From: Antedon mediterranea
Taxonomy: Eukaryota > Echinodermata > Crinoidea > Comatulida > Antedonidae
Assembly (NCBI RefSeq): GCF_964355755.1
Contig: NC_092677.1
Span: 17,642,101-17,706,100 of the forward strand
DNA: 64,000 nt
Direction of reading: 5' to 3'
Shown here: in pieces, positions 1-11,262 of the stretch
Numbering within the stretch: the first letter of the stretch is position 1
Layout: every line of letters begins with the position of its first letter
Notes under the pieces: model-generated
Seen by the model: only the letters and a program-made list of their open reading frames with translations
The model's database searches: none
What the model was told of the DNA's origin: nothing
Position numbers and translations under genes: made by a program

Positions 1-215
1 TTCATACAGCTCGCAAACCACCAATCCCAAAGCCTGTCCCATCACCTCAGGCCATGTCTAACACAGTGTTAGCCTCTGGTCCAGACACCATTGATGTAAC
101 TCCCATCAAGGCTGCTCCTTTAAGACCTGGTCCTGCTGCTTCCTCAACTCCAGTGCAGTCTAAGAAGAGGATAGTCCAAGAATCAGAGGTTTATGAACCT
201 GTAGCTATGCATACT
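1..215 (+). CDS. RPGRIP1L: RPGRIP1L-like gene, internal exon (5' end outside window)
   Basis: This is the first visible exon of a gene whose C-terminus (4075-6561) is RPGRIP1L-like. RPGRIP1L is a scaffold of the ciliary transition zone that binds RPGR, nephrocystins and related proteins. The open frame runs through codons starting at position 3, with no stop up to the window edge, so the ATG at 54 is an internal Met rather than the start. The peptide is proline-, serine- and alanine-rich and probably a disordered linker. The exon ends after CAT ACT at an excellent donor, gtaagt (216), in phase 0, which joins cleanly to the next exon. Linker sequence alone would not identify the gene; the assignment rests on phase-consistent joining to the C2 exons downstream. 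Confidence 0.7.
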
Positions 216-782
216 GTAAGTATTTCAATTAAATTCAAATTAAAGTAACTTGTGTAAACATACATAAAACCCAATTTACACTTACAATTGGATCCAAATT
301 TAATTGTTTGGATCCGAACCAGTGTGTTTACACTTGCGTTCCATTTTCTCAAGCCATTGGGTTTACTGCATAAGCTGGCCCAAACATAAAGGCTGCTCTT
401 AGACACCCCTCGAGAAGTAGTCTAGGGCCGGATTAACTTTATGGAGTGTTTACACTGGGTCGACCCAAATTTAAAGTGTAAATGGGGTCTTAGTCATGCT
501 CGATCACAATAAGGGTCTTTGCATGAGCACTGTCTTGAATCAACTTTCACTTAAATTCCATCAACACTGTAAATCAATTCATCATACTATTTACGTTACT
601 TTAGTTGCATTGTAATTGCAAAAGTATTATAATTGAAATTTTAATTTGACATTATGTTGACATAGCACAACAATGATACATTCATTTTGATGAGAGATCA
701 TGGAACACAATTAAATAAAAACTAAAAACCTGATACCTGTAACCCTAGGTAGGGACCCTGACGTTAGTTCAATAGTAAAGAA

Positions 783-905
783 AAATGTGAAGTATACATA
801 GCCAATTAAATTGAAACCTCTTGAAAAATGGGAAGTATACATAGCCAGTAATTGAAGCCTCTTGAAAAATGTGAAGTATACATAGCCAGTAATTGAAGCC
901 TCTTT
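783..905. repeat. Short tandem repeat, about 42-bp unit, three copies, intronic
   Basis: The segment gaagtatacatagcc recurs at 789, 832 and 873, each followed by an 'a(a)ttgaa(g/a)cctctt' stretch. It lies in the intron between the first two visible RPGRIP1L exons. Confidence 0.75.
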
Positions 906-1038
906 TAGTGTAATAAACACTCAAATGAAAGATCGTCATAATAATAAATAAGAGTGATAAGACTGAGGTATATAGAAAAGTTCTTAAAAATAAAATGCAT
1001 GTCTGTATTTAAATTTGTAAACTCATTTGCATGCCTAG

Positions 1039-1149
1039 AACCCAGGTGCACAACTCCCACCACCCACACTAACAATCAACTCACCCGAAGATTCTGAGCA
1101 AGAATTGGAGCCACATAGTGATGTCACTCCTCCTCAATACCTGGCCCAG
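1039..1149 (+). CDS. RPGRIP1L: RPGRIP1L-like gene, linker exon
   Basis: This 111-nt exon is bounded by acceptor gcctag and donor gtttgt, phase 0 on both sides. It encodes 37 residues beginning NPGAQLPPPTL and ending TPPQYLAQ, a proline- and acid-rich low-complexity linker between the coiled-coil/C2 part and the C-terminal domain. It keeps the reading frame between its neighbours. The donor is weaker than the others (gtttgt), so the exon could be alternatively used; skipping it would not shift the frame. Confidence 0.6.
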
Positions 1150-1609
1150 GTTTGTACTGCATTACATTTACTTTTAGTTCATATTTGTTCATTAACAACT
1201 CATAAATTACACTCATCTGCATTTAAAAGAAATAACAATCTTTCTACTGAATTGGTTTGTAAATTTGGAAGGTGCTCAATCAATTATCTTGCTATGCGAT
1301 TGCTACACATGATTCCGATATTTTATGTTTTTATTATTTTTTCCTTGGTTTGAAATTAAAATTGGGCACAAAATGTAAAATGGCAGCCTGAAGTATGAGG
1401 TTATAGAGGGAGAATTGGATTTAGAGAAAAAGTCGAATACAGAATATTTCATACTTCATAATGAATAATGCTGTTATTTTGTAATATCACACGTAATACA
1501 ATTATTTATCTATTTTATTTTATAATTGTACACATATTGCATGCTTGATCATTTTGATATCAAGAAATTTAGTTCATTCATTCATTTCATTTTTGTACTC
1601 TTACAATAG

Positions 1610-1834
1610 TTTCCACCTGAGCCTGAAACTGCAGGCACTTTACAGCCAGGTGAGAATTTTGATGACAGCAGTGGAGAAAGCAGTGCTGTGCCAGCCTCAT
1701 CAGTAGAAGAAGAGCTAACGAGGATGACTAATGATGGCAATGAGGATGAAAGACTTAGCAAGAAGGAAGAGTCATCAGAACAGGATGTGTCTGAGGATCT
1801 TGAAGATGTAGTTGCCAAGGAGATGCGTGTACAG
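1610..1834 (+). CDS. RPGRIP1L: RPGRIP1L-like gene, acidic linker exon
   Basis: This 225-nt exon (75 codons, phase 0/0) sits between acceptor acaatag and donor gttggt. The product is highly acidic and serine-rich, with runs such as VEEELTRM and KKEESSEQDVSEDLEDVV. This is typical of the charged disordered stretch that precedes the last C2 domain in RPGRIP1 family proteins. An antisense frame of similar length exists here but only mirrors the acidic codons. Confidence 0.65.
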
Positions 1835-2280
1835 GTTGGTATAGTAGAGTGCACTGACACAAATGCTATTCATTCTAATAATGAATGCACTGCTTGCACA
1901 GCATTTATTGTCAAATATTTAAAATTTGAAGTTTGTACACAGACAAGGCTCTTAAAAATTATTAAAAAAACATAAAAAACACGGTAATAATAAGTGAGAA
2001 TTACGTGAAACAAAAAGTATGGCACTTTTTAATGTAAATGTAATTATAATTGGGGAAAATATTCTTTTTTTATTGATCCAATAAATAAAAGTATGAAATA
2101 AAAAGTACAGAACTTACTATGAAGTTTTGCTTTTTTATATAGACTGTTGTTACAATCTGAGTACTTTACTTTTATTTTGTACTTATCTATTGGATAAAAA
2201 AAAAGAATATTCACTCCCATTATAAATTGGAAACCAAATGAAATTATTTTGAATAATTATAATCATCCTCAAGCTTGGAT

Positions 2281-2465
2281 TAGAGTTGTGGCTTGGTGGT
2301 TATGATGTTTGGCTACCACTCCAAGTCCCGTCACATGTCAGGATTGTTTCCAAAAACTCCACTCCCAAAGACTTGTAATAAGACTTTGTATATGTAGAGC
2401 ATCTTAGGGTCCCTAATGATCAGCAATTGCTGGATGGATCACCCTCATTAAATATGGTAAACAAA
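2281..2465 (+). mobile_element. SINE-like element with degenerate tRNA-type head
   Basis: The stretch begins with a Pol III box A-like string (gtggcttggtggttatgatg) and continues with a body ending in ggatggatcaccctcattaa and an A-rich tail. A similar head (gcttggtggttaaaatgttt) occurs alone at about 15,749. No clear box B is visible. Confidence 0.4.
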
Positions 2466-2499
2466 AAAAACCCCCAAAAACATAATACTGATGAAATTT

Positions 2500-2765
2500 G
2501 GATTAGTCCCTCTACGGACCCATGGTAGCCAGCAGTACAATGCCTACCCAGATTAACAACAAGGGCTGATGGACCAATAGATTATGTGAAATGAAATGTA
2601 TGGCACTTAGAATATGATACTTTTTAATATAGATGTTCTTATAATCTTCCTCAAGTTAAACTGAAAACTGATTAGGTCCTCTACGAACCCATGGTAGCAA
2701 GCAGTGCAACGCCTACCCAGATTAACAACAGGGGCAGATTTACCAATAACACCGGGGAAATCATT
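2500..2765. repeat. Dispersed repeat, two copies in tandem
   Basis: The sequence ctctacg(g/a)acccatggtag, followed by cag(t)gcaa(c)gcctacccagattaacaac, occurs at about 2511 and again at about 2680. A reverse-orientation relative lies at 43,075-43,125 (tggtaggcactgcactatgg, then gatccgtagagggcc). The second copy lies just upstream of the acceptor of exon 2805. Confidence 0.6.
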
Positions 2766-2804
2766 TTTTCGACAAAAAAAAAACACTACACCTTTATCTT
2801 TCAG

Positions 2805-3044
2805 TTTGAAGATAACTTAAGCGATACTAACTTTGGCGACAAGCCTGAAGAGAGTAACTTTGATGATGATGATGACGATGACACCGATAATGAAGTTGTT
2901 ACACCAGCTCCTTACAGGGATGAGAAGGAAGAGGAAATAGAAGATTATGTAAATGAGGAGACAACTAAAGATGAGGTGATGTCCAGTGACACTGACAGTG
3001 TAGTCATGTCTCCTGCTATGAATAGACCTGCATCAGTACAAGCG
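2805..3044 (+). CDS. RPGRIP1L: RPGRIP1L-like gene, second acidic linker exon
   Basis: This 240-nt exon (80 codons, phase 0/0) lies between a strong acceptor (tatctttcag) and donor gtaaga. It includes a run of Asp codons (SNFDDDDDDDTDNE) and a Glu-rich segment (KEEEIEDYVNEE), then MSPAMNRPASVQA just before the donor. It is disordered and acidic like the preceding exon. Open frame upstream of the acceptor (from about 2691) is intronic repeat sequence and is not part of the protein. Confidence 0.65.
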
Positions 3045-3227
3045 GTAAGATTCATTTTTGCCTTTTTGAAAAATCCCAGTGAAAAATCACCTATGTATGA
3101 AGTAAAAAAACAAAATTTAACTGCACTATATGATTTTTTTATTTTTTTTTTACTTATACTTTTTTGTTGAAATGAAAAATATCAACATTGTTCCATTTTT
3201 CAACAATTTCAATTATTATTAATAATT

Positions 3228-3880
3228 TCCGCCAAGGAGGTATATGTATATGTATCGGTAGCGTGTGTTAGTTAGCAGGATTACTCAAAAAGTAATTACA
3301 AGATCTTTACCAAAATGAATATACAGATAGATAAGTGGTCAAGGACCATTCCATTAAATTTTGGAACCATGATCCCAATTCTGGACCACTTTTTAGTATA
3401 CTTTTCAGACCTGCTAGTGTTAAAAGATAGAACAGAATTTTTCAAAAGCCGACGAGCAGTCTTAAAGTAACAAGTAAACTGAAATTGCATTTTCTCGAGA
3501 ACTACTTGTCCAAAAAACTTCATTTTTTTACAAGAGGCAAGAGTTATAATTTGTGGTTTTTTATTTTAAAACATAATTTTATTTAATGTTCACGTTTTTT
3601 GATGCGAGTAGTTTAAAAAACCTATTTCTTTTCAAATTTACTCGTTTGATTTTCGCGTTGCTGTTCTTTTGTTAGTCAACTGAAGCTATTGTTAATTGAA
3701 AGGCTTGTTACATAATCATTACACCAAACTCGTATACACATGCTTGTAGTGAAATTAGCCTAAATCACAAACAGCATTAAGACACACACAAATTATATAT
3801 TTTTTTTTTACCGGAGAAATCTTATGTAGGAGAATTTTACAGTAGGCGGAGGTATGCACTCTCGGAGTGGCTTTCTAGTT
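3228..3880. mobile_element. Dispersed repeat family R1, copy 1
   Basis: This is about 650 bp, beginning tccgccaaggaggtatatg and ending cggagtggctttctagtt. It is co-linear and near-identical with 20,622-21,284. The termini contain short inverted motifs (ctccgcc and ggcggag). It has no credible ORF. It probably represents a non-autonomous DNA transposon, but the superfamily cannot be told from the sequence. Confidence 0.65.
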
Positions 3881-4074
3881 TCTATATGTGCACGTTTAGA
3901 ATTTGCTAATTCCCTTAAAATTGCTGTACTGAAATTTGCCTGTATTTATACAAATAATTCAATTATTGTATGTATATTATATTATGATCTCATACTATTT
4001 TTGTAAAAAACTTTGTACTATTACAGAAGAAAATTACCCAAAATATAAACTTGAAAGCAAAATTAAATTTTCAG

Positions 4075-4267
4075 AACAAAGATGTTGTGACAGTTACGAT
4101 ATCTCATGTAATCCTGGAAGCCGACACGCGAGTGATAGAAGATGAGAACATTGAGCGATTATTTGTTGAGTATCGTTTCTTGGGCTGTGTACCCGAGGAG
4201 CTTGAGACGCCATTTGCATTGCCTAAACCAAAGCCTGATCATCGCATCGAGTTCAATTTTAAAAAAG
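4075..4267 (+). CDS. RPGRIP1L: RPGRIP1L-like gene, RPGR-interacting C2 domain, first exon
   Basis: This 193-nt exon (phase 0 in, phase 1 out) lies between acceptor aattttcag and donor gtaata. It opens the C-terminal C2-type RPGR-interacting domain: a beta-strand VTVTISHVIL, then EDENIERLFVEYRFLGC and PEELETPFALPKPKP, then IEFNFKK. This order (hydrophobic strand, 'LFVEY.FL', 'ETP..L.KP', 'F.F.K') is what I know from vertebrate RPGRIP1L and RPGRIP1 C-termini. The domain binds the RCC1-like propeller of RPGR and related partners at the transition zone. This exon and the next three carry the family identification. RPGRIP1 itself is the main alternative name; invertebrates usually have one gene, called RPGRIP1L. 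Confidence 0.82.
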
Positions 4268-4448
4268 GTAATAATGTTGATTGTAGTTGTTCCTCAATGT
4301 AATGATATGAAAATATATTTTATTTATCTATGGAATGGTGGTTCTTCCCTTTTCCTCCCTATTTTAAATTTAGAGAAACAGAGAACTTTAATATTTTAAT
4401 TCACTGAACATCACTAATACTATAATGTAATGATATTAATTTTTACAG

Positions 4449-4533
4449 TATTTCATGTTGATCATGAGAACAACCAACTTCAGCGAGATTACCTTGCCAG
4501 CATGTTGCTCCCGGAGGATCCATCTGAAGGAAA
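4449..4533 (+). CDS. RPGRIP1L: RPGRIP1L-like gene, C2 domain, second exon
   Basis: This 85-nt exon enters in phase 1 and leaves in phase 2. It has acceptor atttttacag and a perfect donor gtaagt. With the split Val codon it reads VFHVDHENNQ, LQRDYLASMLL, PEDPSEGK. The 'V..D.E.N...RDYL..ML' motif is characteristic of the RPGR-interacting domain. Confidence 0.82.
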
Positions 4534-4887
4534 GTAAGTTCACCTAACATTGTTCTCTTTCCCAAAAAGAAGTATAATAGTTCAGATGAAGACAGTTGGA
4601 GTCTTTTTCTTGAGAATTCTAGCATAATTTTCTCATCCAGATGCATTATATAAGGCATTTGTTTGAATCAGAAATTAATAACATTCAGATTCAGATTTAT
4701 TTGGTCTGTAAAAATTCATGACAGGCACAATCGCTCACATCAAAATGCAATAACATACTATACAAAATAAACTACAAGTTGATTCAACAGTATTTGTCAT
4801 TGAAAGCACGGATGGAAAAAGGGACGAATGAATTTAGATATCTGTTAGTTCTACATAGTGTGTTATGTAGTCACTTTCCTGACCGTA

Positions 4888-5783
4888 ACCATACATAATC
4901 TTGGTGTAATGAATGTTTATCATTTAGTATAATGCCCTTTTTTGTTTTTCTTACATCAATTTAGATACTTACTGACAGGCCTTATTAATAAATTGCTTGA
5001 AGTTTTCCAACATCTGATTTTTTTAAACTACTAAACCATACAATAGAACAAAAAAGCTCTTTGAACAACTATGAGTGCAATGGTATGAATATTTTCACAA
5101 GGCAAAGCCAAGTGAAAACATTTCACATATTGAAATTATTTGTTCCATTGCACGATTATAAAACATTTTTTTATAACACACCTACTTTTAACAAGAGACT
5201 AGACCAAGGCCTAAACCATTAAAAACGCAGCAATTTTTTTTTATTATTCCCTTCACACTTTCATATGTCTTGCTTATGATCTTTGTTTAATTTCACATCT
5301 CCGTTTCCTTCTCCCATTGGAAATAATTTTACATTTTTTAAATTTAAATTTCTTGATTTTTTCTTTGTTATGTATTTGTATGTTCTTGTTGAATGGATGC
5401 TAAATGAATAAATAAAATAAACGGCGCACACTAGAGGTAGATTGATTATTCGGCAACATATGCCTATAGCATTGTGTTGCGCATGTGGTTGCTCACTGAA
5501 TGTGCAAAACAAAATTACAGTACTCATACATAATCTTGGTGTAATGAATGTTTATCATTTAGTATAATGCCCTTTTTTGTTTTTCTTACATCAATTTAGA
5601 TACTTACTGACAGGCCTTATTAATAAATTGCTTGAAGTTTTCCAACATCTGATTTTCTTAAACTACTAAACCATACAATAGAACAAAAAAGCTCTTTGAA
5701 CAACTATGAGTGCAACATATGCCTATAGCATTGTGTTGCGCATGTGGTTGCTCACTGAAAGTGCAAAACAAAATTACAGTACT
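4888..5783. repeat. Imperfect local duplication in an RPGRIP1L intron
   Basis: A segment of about 190 bp (4888-5080: cataatcttggtgtaatgaa onward) is repeated at 5528-5715. A 68-bp segment at 5456-5524 (acatatgcctatagcattgt) is repeated at 5716-5783. The second copy lacks about 375 bp that separates the two segments in the first, so the structure is A-X-B-A-B. Confidence 0.8.
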
Positions 5784-5942
5784 CGCATATAACGATGTTG
5801 CACGCTTGATATATCACATGACCCACAATCCTCCAATCAAATGACAAGAATCTAATTAAGTGTTGTAATAACTGGCTACCAGCTTAGTCGCAACCAGTAT
5901 GCAGATAGATTATTATTTGACATTATTTTATACTTTCTAAAG

Positions 5943-6076
5943 GATTCGTTTTACACTTGTAAGTGAACCAGCAGAGGATAAGCCTGATCTGGAATGTGAA
6001 GACCAGGGATATGCATACGTTGATGTGCAAGAGATATTGAAACAAGGCAGAGATGTGATTGATCTTGATATTGATA
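5943..6076 (+). CDS. RPGRIP1L: RPGRIP1L-like gene, C2 domain, third exon
   Basis: This 134-nt exon (phase 2 in, phase 1 out) follows acceptor actttctaaag and ends at donor gtaagt. It encodes IRFTLVSEPAEDKPDLECED, then GYAYVDVQEILKQGRD and VIDLDID. The 'F.VVS.P......CE..G.A.VD...I...GRD' pattern is a strong RPGRIP1/RPGRIP1L signature. The intron before it contains a local tandem duplication (4888-5783). Confidence 0.85.
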
Positions 6077-6442
6077 GTAAGTCATTATTTTATTTGTAGT
6101 TTGTACGGTAGCTTGGTGTTTAACCAATTCAAGGTCAAAAGTCCAAATCCTGGTGCAGTGCACCTAACTAAATCACAAAACCCATCCATTGTTTAAAAAT
6201 TGAAATAAAAGACAGGAAGAAGAAATCTTTGTGGTTCAAATCCTGTCTTGTTTTTTTATGGTCAATACACCATCACTACCTAACCCTCATATGAGACTTG
6301 GTTTAGAAAGCATGGGTTTGTCATTCTTTCATTATTTTCTCTTTAATGGAGCAATAATTTTTTTCAAGGATTAAATCCTGTATATATTTTATAATTAACA
6401 AAGGCCTATTATAATTTCTTGTGATTTTGTTGTTTTATATAG

Positions 6443-6561
6443 TTGCAGATGCCAGCGATCAATCCATTATGATTGGTACAATGAATGTTTCAGTAGAATG
6501 TGTTTCAGCGTTGAGGGCGGTAAACGAAGAGTTACAATATGAAAGTGAGGAGGATGGTTAA
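6443..6561 (+). CDS. RPGRIP1L: RPGRIP1L-like gene, terminal coding exon
   Basis: This last exon has acceptor gttttatatag, phase 1 in, and a TAA stop at 6559-6561. The protein ends with IADASDQSIMIGTMNVSVEC, VSALRAVNEELQ and an acidic tail YESEEDG. This matches the family's final beta-strand ('IG.L.V.V...ALRAV') and short acidic C-terminus. Across the eight visible exons all seven junctions are phase-compatible (0,0,0,0,1,2,1), which supports one intact gene. The visible part encodes roughly 440 residues. Confidence 0.85.
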
Positions 6562-7074
6562 AGAAGAATGCTATTCCAGGAATACATTGCAGATAAAAAT
6601 ATATCAAGGGTCAAAGTTCAAATTAACATTAACCACTAAACAGACGAAAAGTGAATAGTATAACTTGATTGAACAACATTTTACATGTTAAAGCATTATT
6701 TATATTTATACACACTGTGCCTTTGAATGGCTAAATCATAATTTATTTTTCTGACATACACACTTTAATGGTAATTTATAGAATTTAAATTAAATGAGTA
6801 TTGCTTTTGCCAAATGCGATAAAGAGTAATCTCATGTACTTTCACCTAGATGAGGAAAAAGTACGGTTATCAGTTTCATTTTTAGACCGATAACTTACAA
6901 AATATGTTTAAAACAAGGACAATTAGGTATTATTATCTCTACTGTTCATCCAATGATAAATATTTAGACGCGATGTCAGAATATCTGGCTGTAGGAGGAG
7001 CATCATGGGGTTCAGTTTAGGCAAACTTTAAGAATATCCAGAGTATTTCCTCTACAGTAAAATAATTTATATTA

Positions 7075-7243
7075 AAGCTTGGTTCCCACGAACGTAAACG
7101 CAACGCAAGCGTTTTAACCAATGACAACTGAAGTTATAGACAGTTAGCAATCACAAGCGAATAAGCCATCGCTTGTGATTGGTCAATTTACTTGCGTTGC
7201 GTTATGTCCTTGTGTTGCGTTGCTAGTGGGAACCATGCTTACG
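7075..7243. mobile_element. MITE M1, copy 1
   Basis: The element is about 170 bp with terminal inverted repeats aagcttggttcccac and gtgggaaccatgctt. Inside is an imperfect palindrome (cacaagcgaataagccatcg, then cttgtgattgg). A second copy sits within the minisatellite at 10,925. The flanking dinucleotide appears to be TA. No ORF. Confidence 0.75.
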
Positions 7244-7365
7244 TAGAATAATTTCACTAGTAACGCTATGTTTGCTGTGTACCATGTGGTTCTAAAAGGA
7301 AATAAAAAGTAAGGTTGTCTCTGCAAGCCTAACTTTAATAGTATTTATTTGCCATGCAAACCTTT

Positions 7366-7893
7366 AAAGATGTATTGTCCCTTTGACTAATTCCAGAAAA
7401 AATAAAATAAAATATTTCGAAAAAAAGTGTCATTTGAAGTATCATAATAGTTATTAACTTTCATCAAAAATTAGTCGGAAAAAAAAATCATTTAACTGAA
7501 ATACACTCAAATAACTTTGACTTCCAGTCAAAGTTTTCGATCAAAACATATCTAATAATGCAACACGCTTGTTTGGCTACTCTGTATGCATAATCATAAA
7601 ACTTCCTCGCGATCTGTGTGAAAACACCTTCTCAACCGTGACGAGTTGTAAACAATCCTAATTAGCATCATGCATAATGTATACTCATGGTTTGAAATCT
7701 TTGTTTACTTTCACTCGTGACGATTTTGCAAACGAAATGTAATCAAATTAATTTACCTGTTAATTACATAAACTTGTTTTTGGTTTGAATTTTTGATTTA
7801 AAGTGAATAACTTTAATATTACTTTGATATAGCCAATTTAAATTTAGAATATTTTGACCTTTATTTTTTGTGTTTCAAGGGACAATACATCTG
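7366..7893. mobile_element. TIR transposon T1, copy 1 (non-autonomous)
   Basis: The element is bounded by aaagatgtattgtcccttt on the left and its inverse, aagggacaatacatct, on the right; about 525 bp, no ORF. A related copy in opposite orientation lies at 48,209-48,760, and both contain the string cttccagtcaaag or its complement. Fragments with one recognisable end appear near 14,290, 16,255, 17,400, 33,000-33,217 and 46,495. Confidence 0.75.
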
Positions 7894-8049
7894 TAAGCAA
7901 CATTAGAAACATTTCATAATGCAATTTTATTGTATATATTAGTGTATATTTTGTTTGTAAATATTGAAATTAGATGTATGTTGTACTATATTTAGTTGGT
8001 ATAAATTGTGTTTATCAACTTATGCAGGATAACAATTGAAATGGTCTGT

Positions 8050-8055
8050 AATAAA
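8050..8055 (+). terminator. Candidate poly(A) signal for the RPGRIP1L-like gene
   Basis: AATAAA is followed by a T/G-rich stretch (attgtatgtgtata). An alternative AATAAA lies at 7301-7306, which would give a shorter 3' UTR. Both lie downstream of a MITE, so either 3' UTR would carry transposon sequence. There is no transcript evidence. Confidence 0.3.
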
Positions 8056-8296
8056 CATTGTATGTGTATACATAAATTTGAAAGGCAATGAGACTGTAAT
8101 TGAGCAATGATATACAGGAAATTAATTCATAACATCAATAACATTATGCAATGTAATCACACATTTAGCAATATTAGTGCATCATTGAAATGTGAAAAGT
8201 CCCAAATTTTGTGTTATTTTTGTTTTATGTTTCTGCTCATGGCATTGTTGTGGCCATGGTTTTGTTGTCAGCTATAAAGAATGTTTACGTTAAGTT

Positions 8297-10924
8297 TTTA
8301 TCATCACACCTTTTTACGTTAGTTATCAAACCTTGTTACGTTGGTTATCATCACATCTTGTTACGTTGGTTATCATCACACCTTGTTACGTTGGTTATCA
8401 TCACATCTTGTTACGTTGGTTATCATCACATCTTGTTACGTTTGTTATATCACATCTTGTTACGTTTGTTACTTCACATCTTGTTACGTTTGTTACTTCA
8501 CATCTTGTTACGTTGGTTATCATCACATCTTGTTACGTTGGTTATCATCACATCTTGTTACGTTTGTTATATCACATCTTGTTACGTTGGTTACATCACA
8601 TCTTGTTACGTTTGTTACATCACATCTTGTTACGTTGGTTACATCACATCTTGTTACGTTTGTTACATCACATCTTGTTACGTTGGTTACATTACATCTT
8701 GTTACGTTGGTTACATCACATCTTGTTACGTTTGTTACATTACATCTTGTTACGTTGGTTACATCACATCTTGTTACGTTTGTTACATCACATCTTGTTA
8801 CGTTTGTTACATTACATCTTGTTACGTTTGTTACATCACATCTTGTTACGTTTGTTACATTACATCTTGTTACGTTTGTTACATCACATCTTGTTACGTT
8901 TGTTACATCACATCTTGTTACGTTTGTTACATCACATCTTGTTACGTTTGTTACATCACATCTTGTTACGTTTGTTACATCACATCTTGTTACGTTTGTT
9001 ACATTACATCTTGTTACGTTTGTTACATCACATCTTGTTACGTTTGTTACATTACATCTAGTTACGTTTGTTACATTACATCTTGTTACGTTTGTTACAT
9101 CACATCTTGTTACGTTGGTTACATCACATCTTGTTACGTTTGTTACATCACATCTTGTTACGTTTGTTACATCACATCTTGTTACGTTTGTTACATTACA
9201 TCTTGTTACGTTTGTTACATCACATCTTGTTACGTTTGTTACATCACATCTTGTTACGTTGGTTACATCACATCTTGTTACGTTTGTTACATCACATCTT
9301 GTTACGTTGGTTACATCACATCTTGTTACGTTTGTTACATCACATCTTGTTACGTTTGTTACATTACATCTTGTTACGTTGGTTACATCACATCTTGTTA
9401 CGTTTGTTACATTACATCTTGTTACGTTTGTTACATTACATCTTGTTACGTTTGTTACATTACATCTTGTTACGTTTGTTACATCACATCTTGTTACGTT
9501 TGTTACATCACATCTTGTTACGTTTGTTACATTACATCTTGTTACGTTGGTTACATCACATCTTGTTACGTTTGTTACATTACATCTTGTTACGTTTGTT
9601 ACATCACATCTTGTTACGTTTGTTACATTACATCTTGTTACGTTGGTTACATCACATCTTGTTACGTTTGTTACATCACATCTTGTTACGTTGGTTACAT
9701 CACATCTTGTTACGTTTGTTACATCACATCTTGTTACGTTTGTTACATCACATCTTGTTACGTTGGTTACATCACATCTTGTTACGTTTGTTACATCACA
9801 TCTTGTTACGTTTGTTACATTACATCTAGTTACGTTTGTTACATCACATCTTGTTACGTTGGTTACATCACATCTTGTTACGTTTGTTACATCACATCTT
9901 GTTACGTTTGTTACATCACATCTTGTTACGTTGGTTACATCACATCTTGTTACGTTTGTTACATCACATCTTGTTACGTTTGTTACATCACATCTTGTTA
10001 CGTTGGTTACATCACATCTTGTTACGTTTGTTACATCACATCTTGTTACGTTTGTTACATCACATCTTGTTACGTTTGTTACATCACATCTTGTTACGTT
10101 TGTTACATCACATCTTGTTACGTTTGTTACATCACATCTTGTTACGTTTGTTACATCACATCTTGTTACGTTTGTTACATCACATCTTGTTACGTTGGTT
10201 ACATCACATCTTGTTACGTTTGTTACATCACATCTTGTTACGTTGGTTACATCACATCTTGTTACGTTTGTTACATCACATCTTGTTACGTTTGTTATAT
10301 CACATCTTGTTACGTTGGTTACATCACATCTTGTTACGTTTGTTACATCACATCTTGTTACGTTTGTTATATCACATCTTGTTACGTTGGTTACATTACA
10401 TCTTGTTACGTTGGTTACATCACATCTTGTTACGTTTGTTATATCACATCTTGTTACGTTGGTTACATCACATCTTGTTACGTTTGTTATATCACATCTT
10501 GTTACGTTGGTTACATTACATCTTGTTACGTTGGTTACATCACATCTTGTTACGTTTGTTATATCACATCTTGTTACGTTGGTTACATTACATCTTGTTA
10601 CGTTGGTTACATCACATCTTGTTACGTTGGTTACATCACATCTTGTTACGTTTGTTACATCACATCTTGTTACGTTTGTTACATCACATCTTGTTACGTT
10701 GGTTACATCACATCTTGTTACGTTTGTTACATTACATCTTGTTACGTTGGTTACATCACATCTTGTTACGTTTGTTACATCACATCTTGTTACGTTTGTT
10801 ACATCACATCTTGTTACGTTGGTTACATCACATCTTGTTACGTTGGTTACATCACATCTTGTTACGTTGGTTACATCACATCTTGTTACGTTTGTTACAT
10901 CACATCTTGTTACGTTTGTTACAT
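8297..10924. repeat. Minisatellite, 24-bp unit, about 110 copies
   Basis: The consensus unit is ttgttacgtt(t/g)gttacatc plus acatc. The first units are 25 bp (gttatcatcacatc); from about 8,566 the period is a constant 24 bp. Variants are limited to a few positions: gtttg/gttgg, catcac/cattac, ttacat/ttatat and cttgtt/ctagtt. Because 24 is a multiple of three, several frames stay open through the array (for example an 8-residue repeat CYVCYITS), but these are not genes. The variants cluster into higher-order patterns, for example alternating ttatat and cattac units at 10,285-10,600. Confidence 0.97.
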
Positions 10925-11101
10925 AAAGCTTAGTTCCCACTAGAACGTAACGCAAGGACGTAAACGCAATGCAAGCGTTTTAACCAATGACAAGCGAAGT
11001 TATAGACAGTTAGCAATCACAAGTGAATAAGCCATCGCTTGTGATTGGTCAATTCACTTGCGTTGCGTTACGTCCTTGCGTCGCTAGTGAGAACCACGCT
11101 T
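10925..11101. mobile_element. MITE M1, copy 2, inserted in the minisatellite
   Basis: It has the same termini as the copy at 7075 (aagcttagttcccacta, and agtgagaaccacgctt inverted) and the same interior. Minisatellite units lie on both sides (up to 10,924 and from 11,101), so it inserted after the array formed. Confidence 0.8.
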
Positions 11102-11262
11102 TACATCTTGTTACGTTAGTTACGTCACATCTTGTTACGTTTGTTACATCACATGTTGTTACGTTTGTTACATCACTTCTTGTTACTTGGTTACATCACA
11201 TCTTCTTACGTTGGTTATCATCACATCTAGTTACGTTTGTTACATTACATCTTGTTACGTTG
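11101..11262. repeat. Minisatellite tail, degenerate units
   Basis: About six further units of the 24-bp satellite lie beyond the MITE, more diverged than the main array (acatgttgtt, acttcttgtt, tcatcacatctagtt). Greater divergence at the array edge is typical for satellites. Confidence 0.9.

Noticed and set aside
8211-10955. Open frames of up to 910 codons on both strands, including an N-V-T sequon repeat
   Set aside because: They are a by-product of a 24-bp (eight-codon) satellite unit without stops in several frames. There is no signal, domain or splice context.
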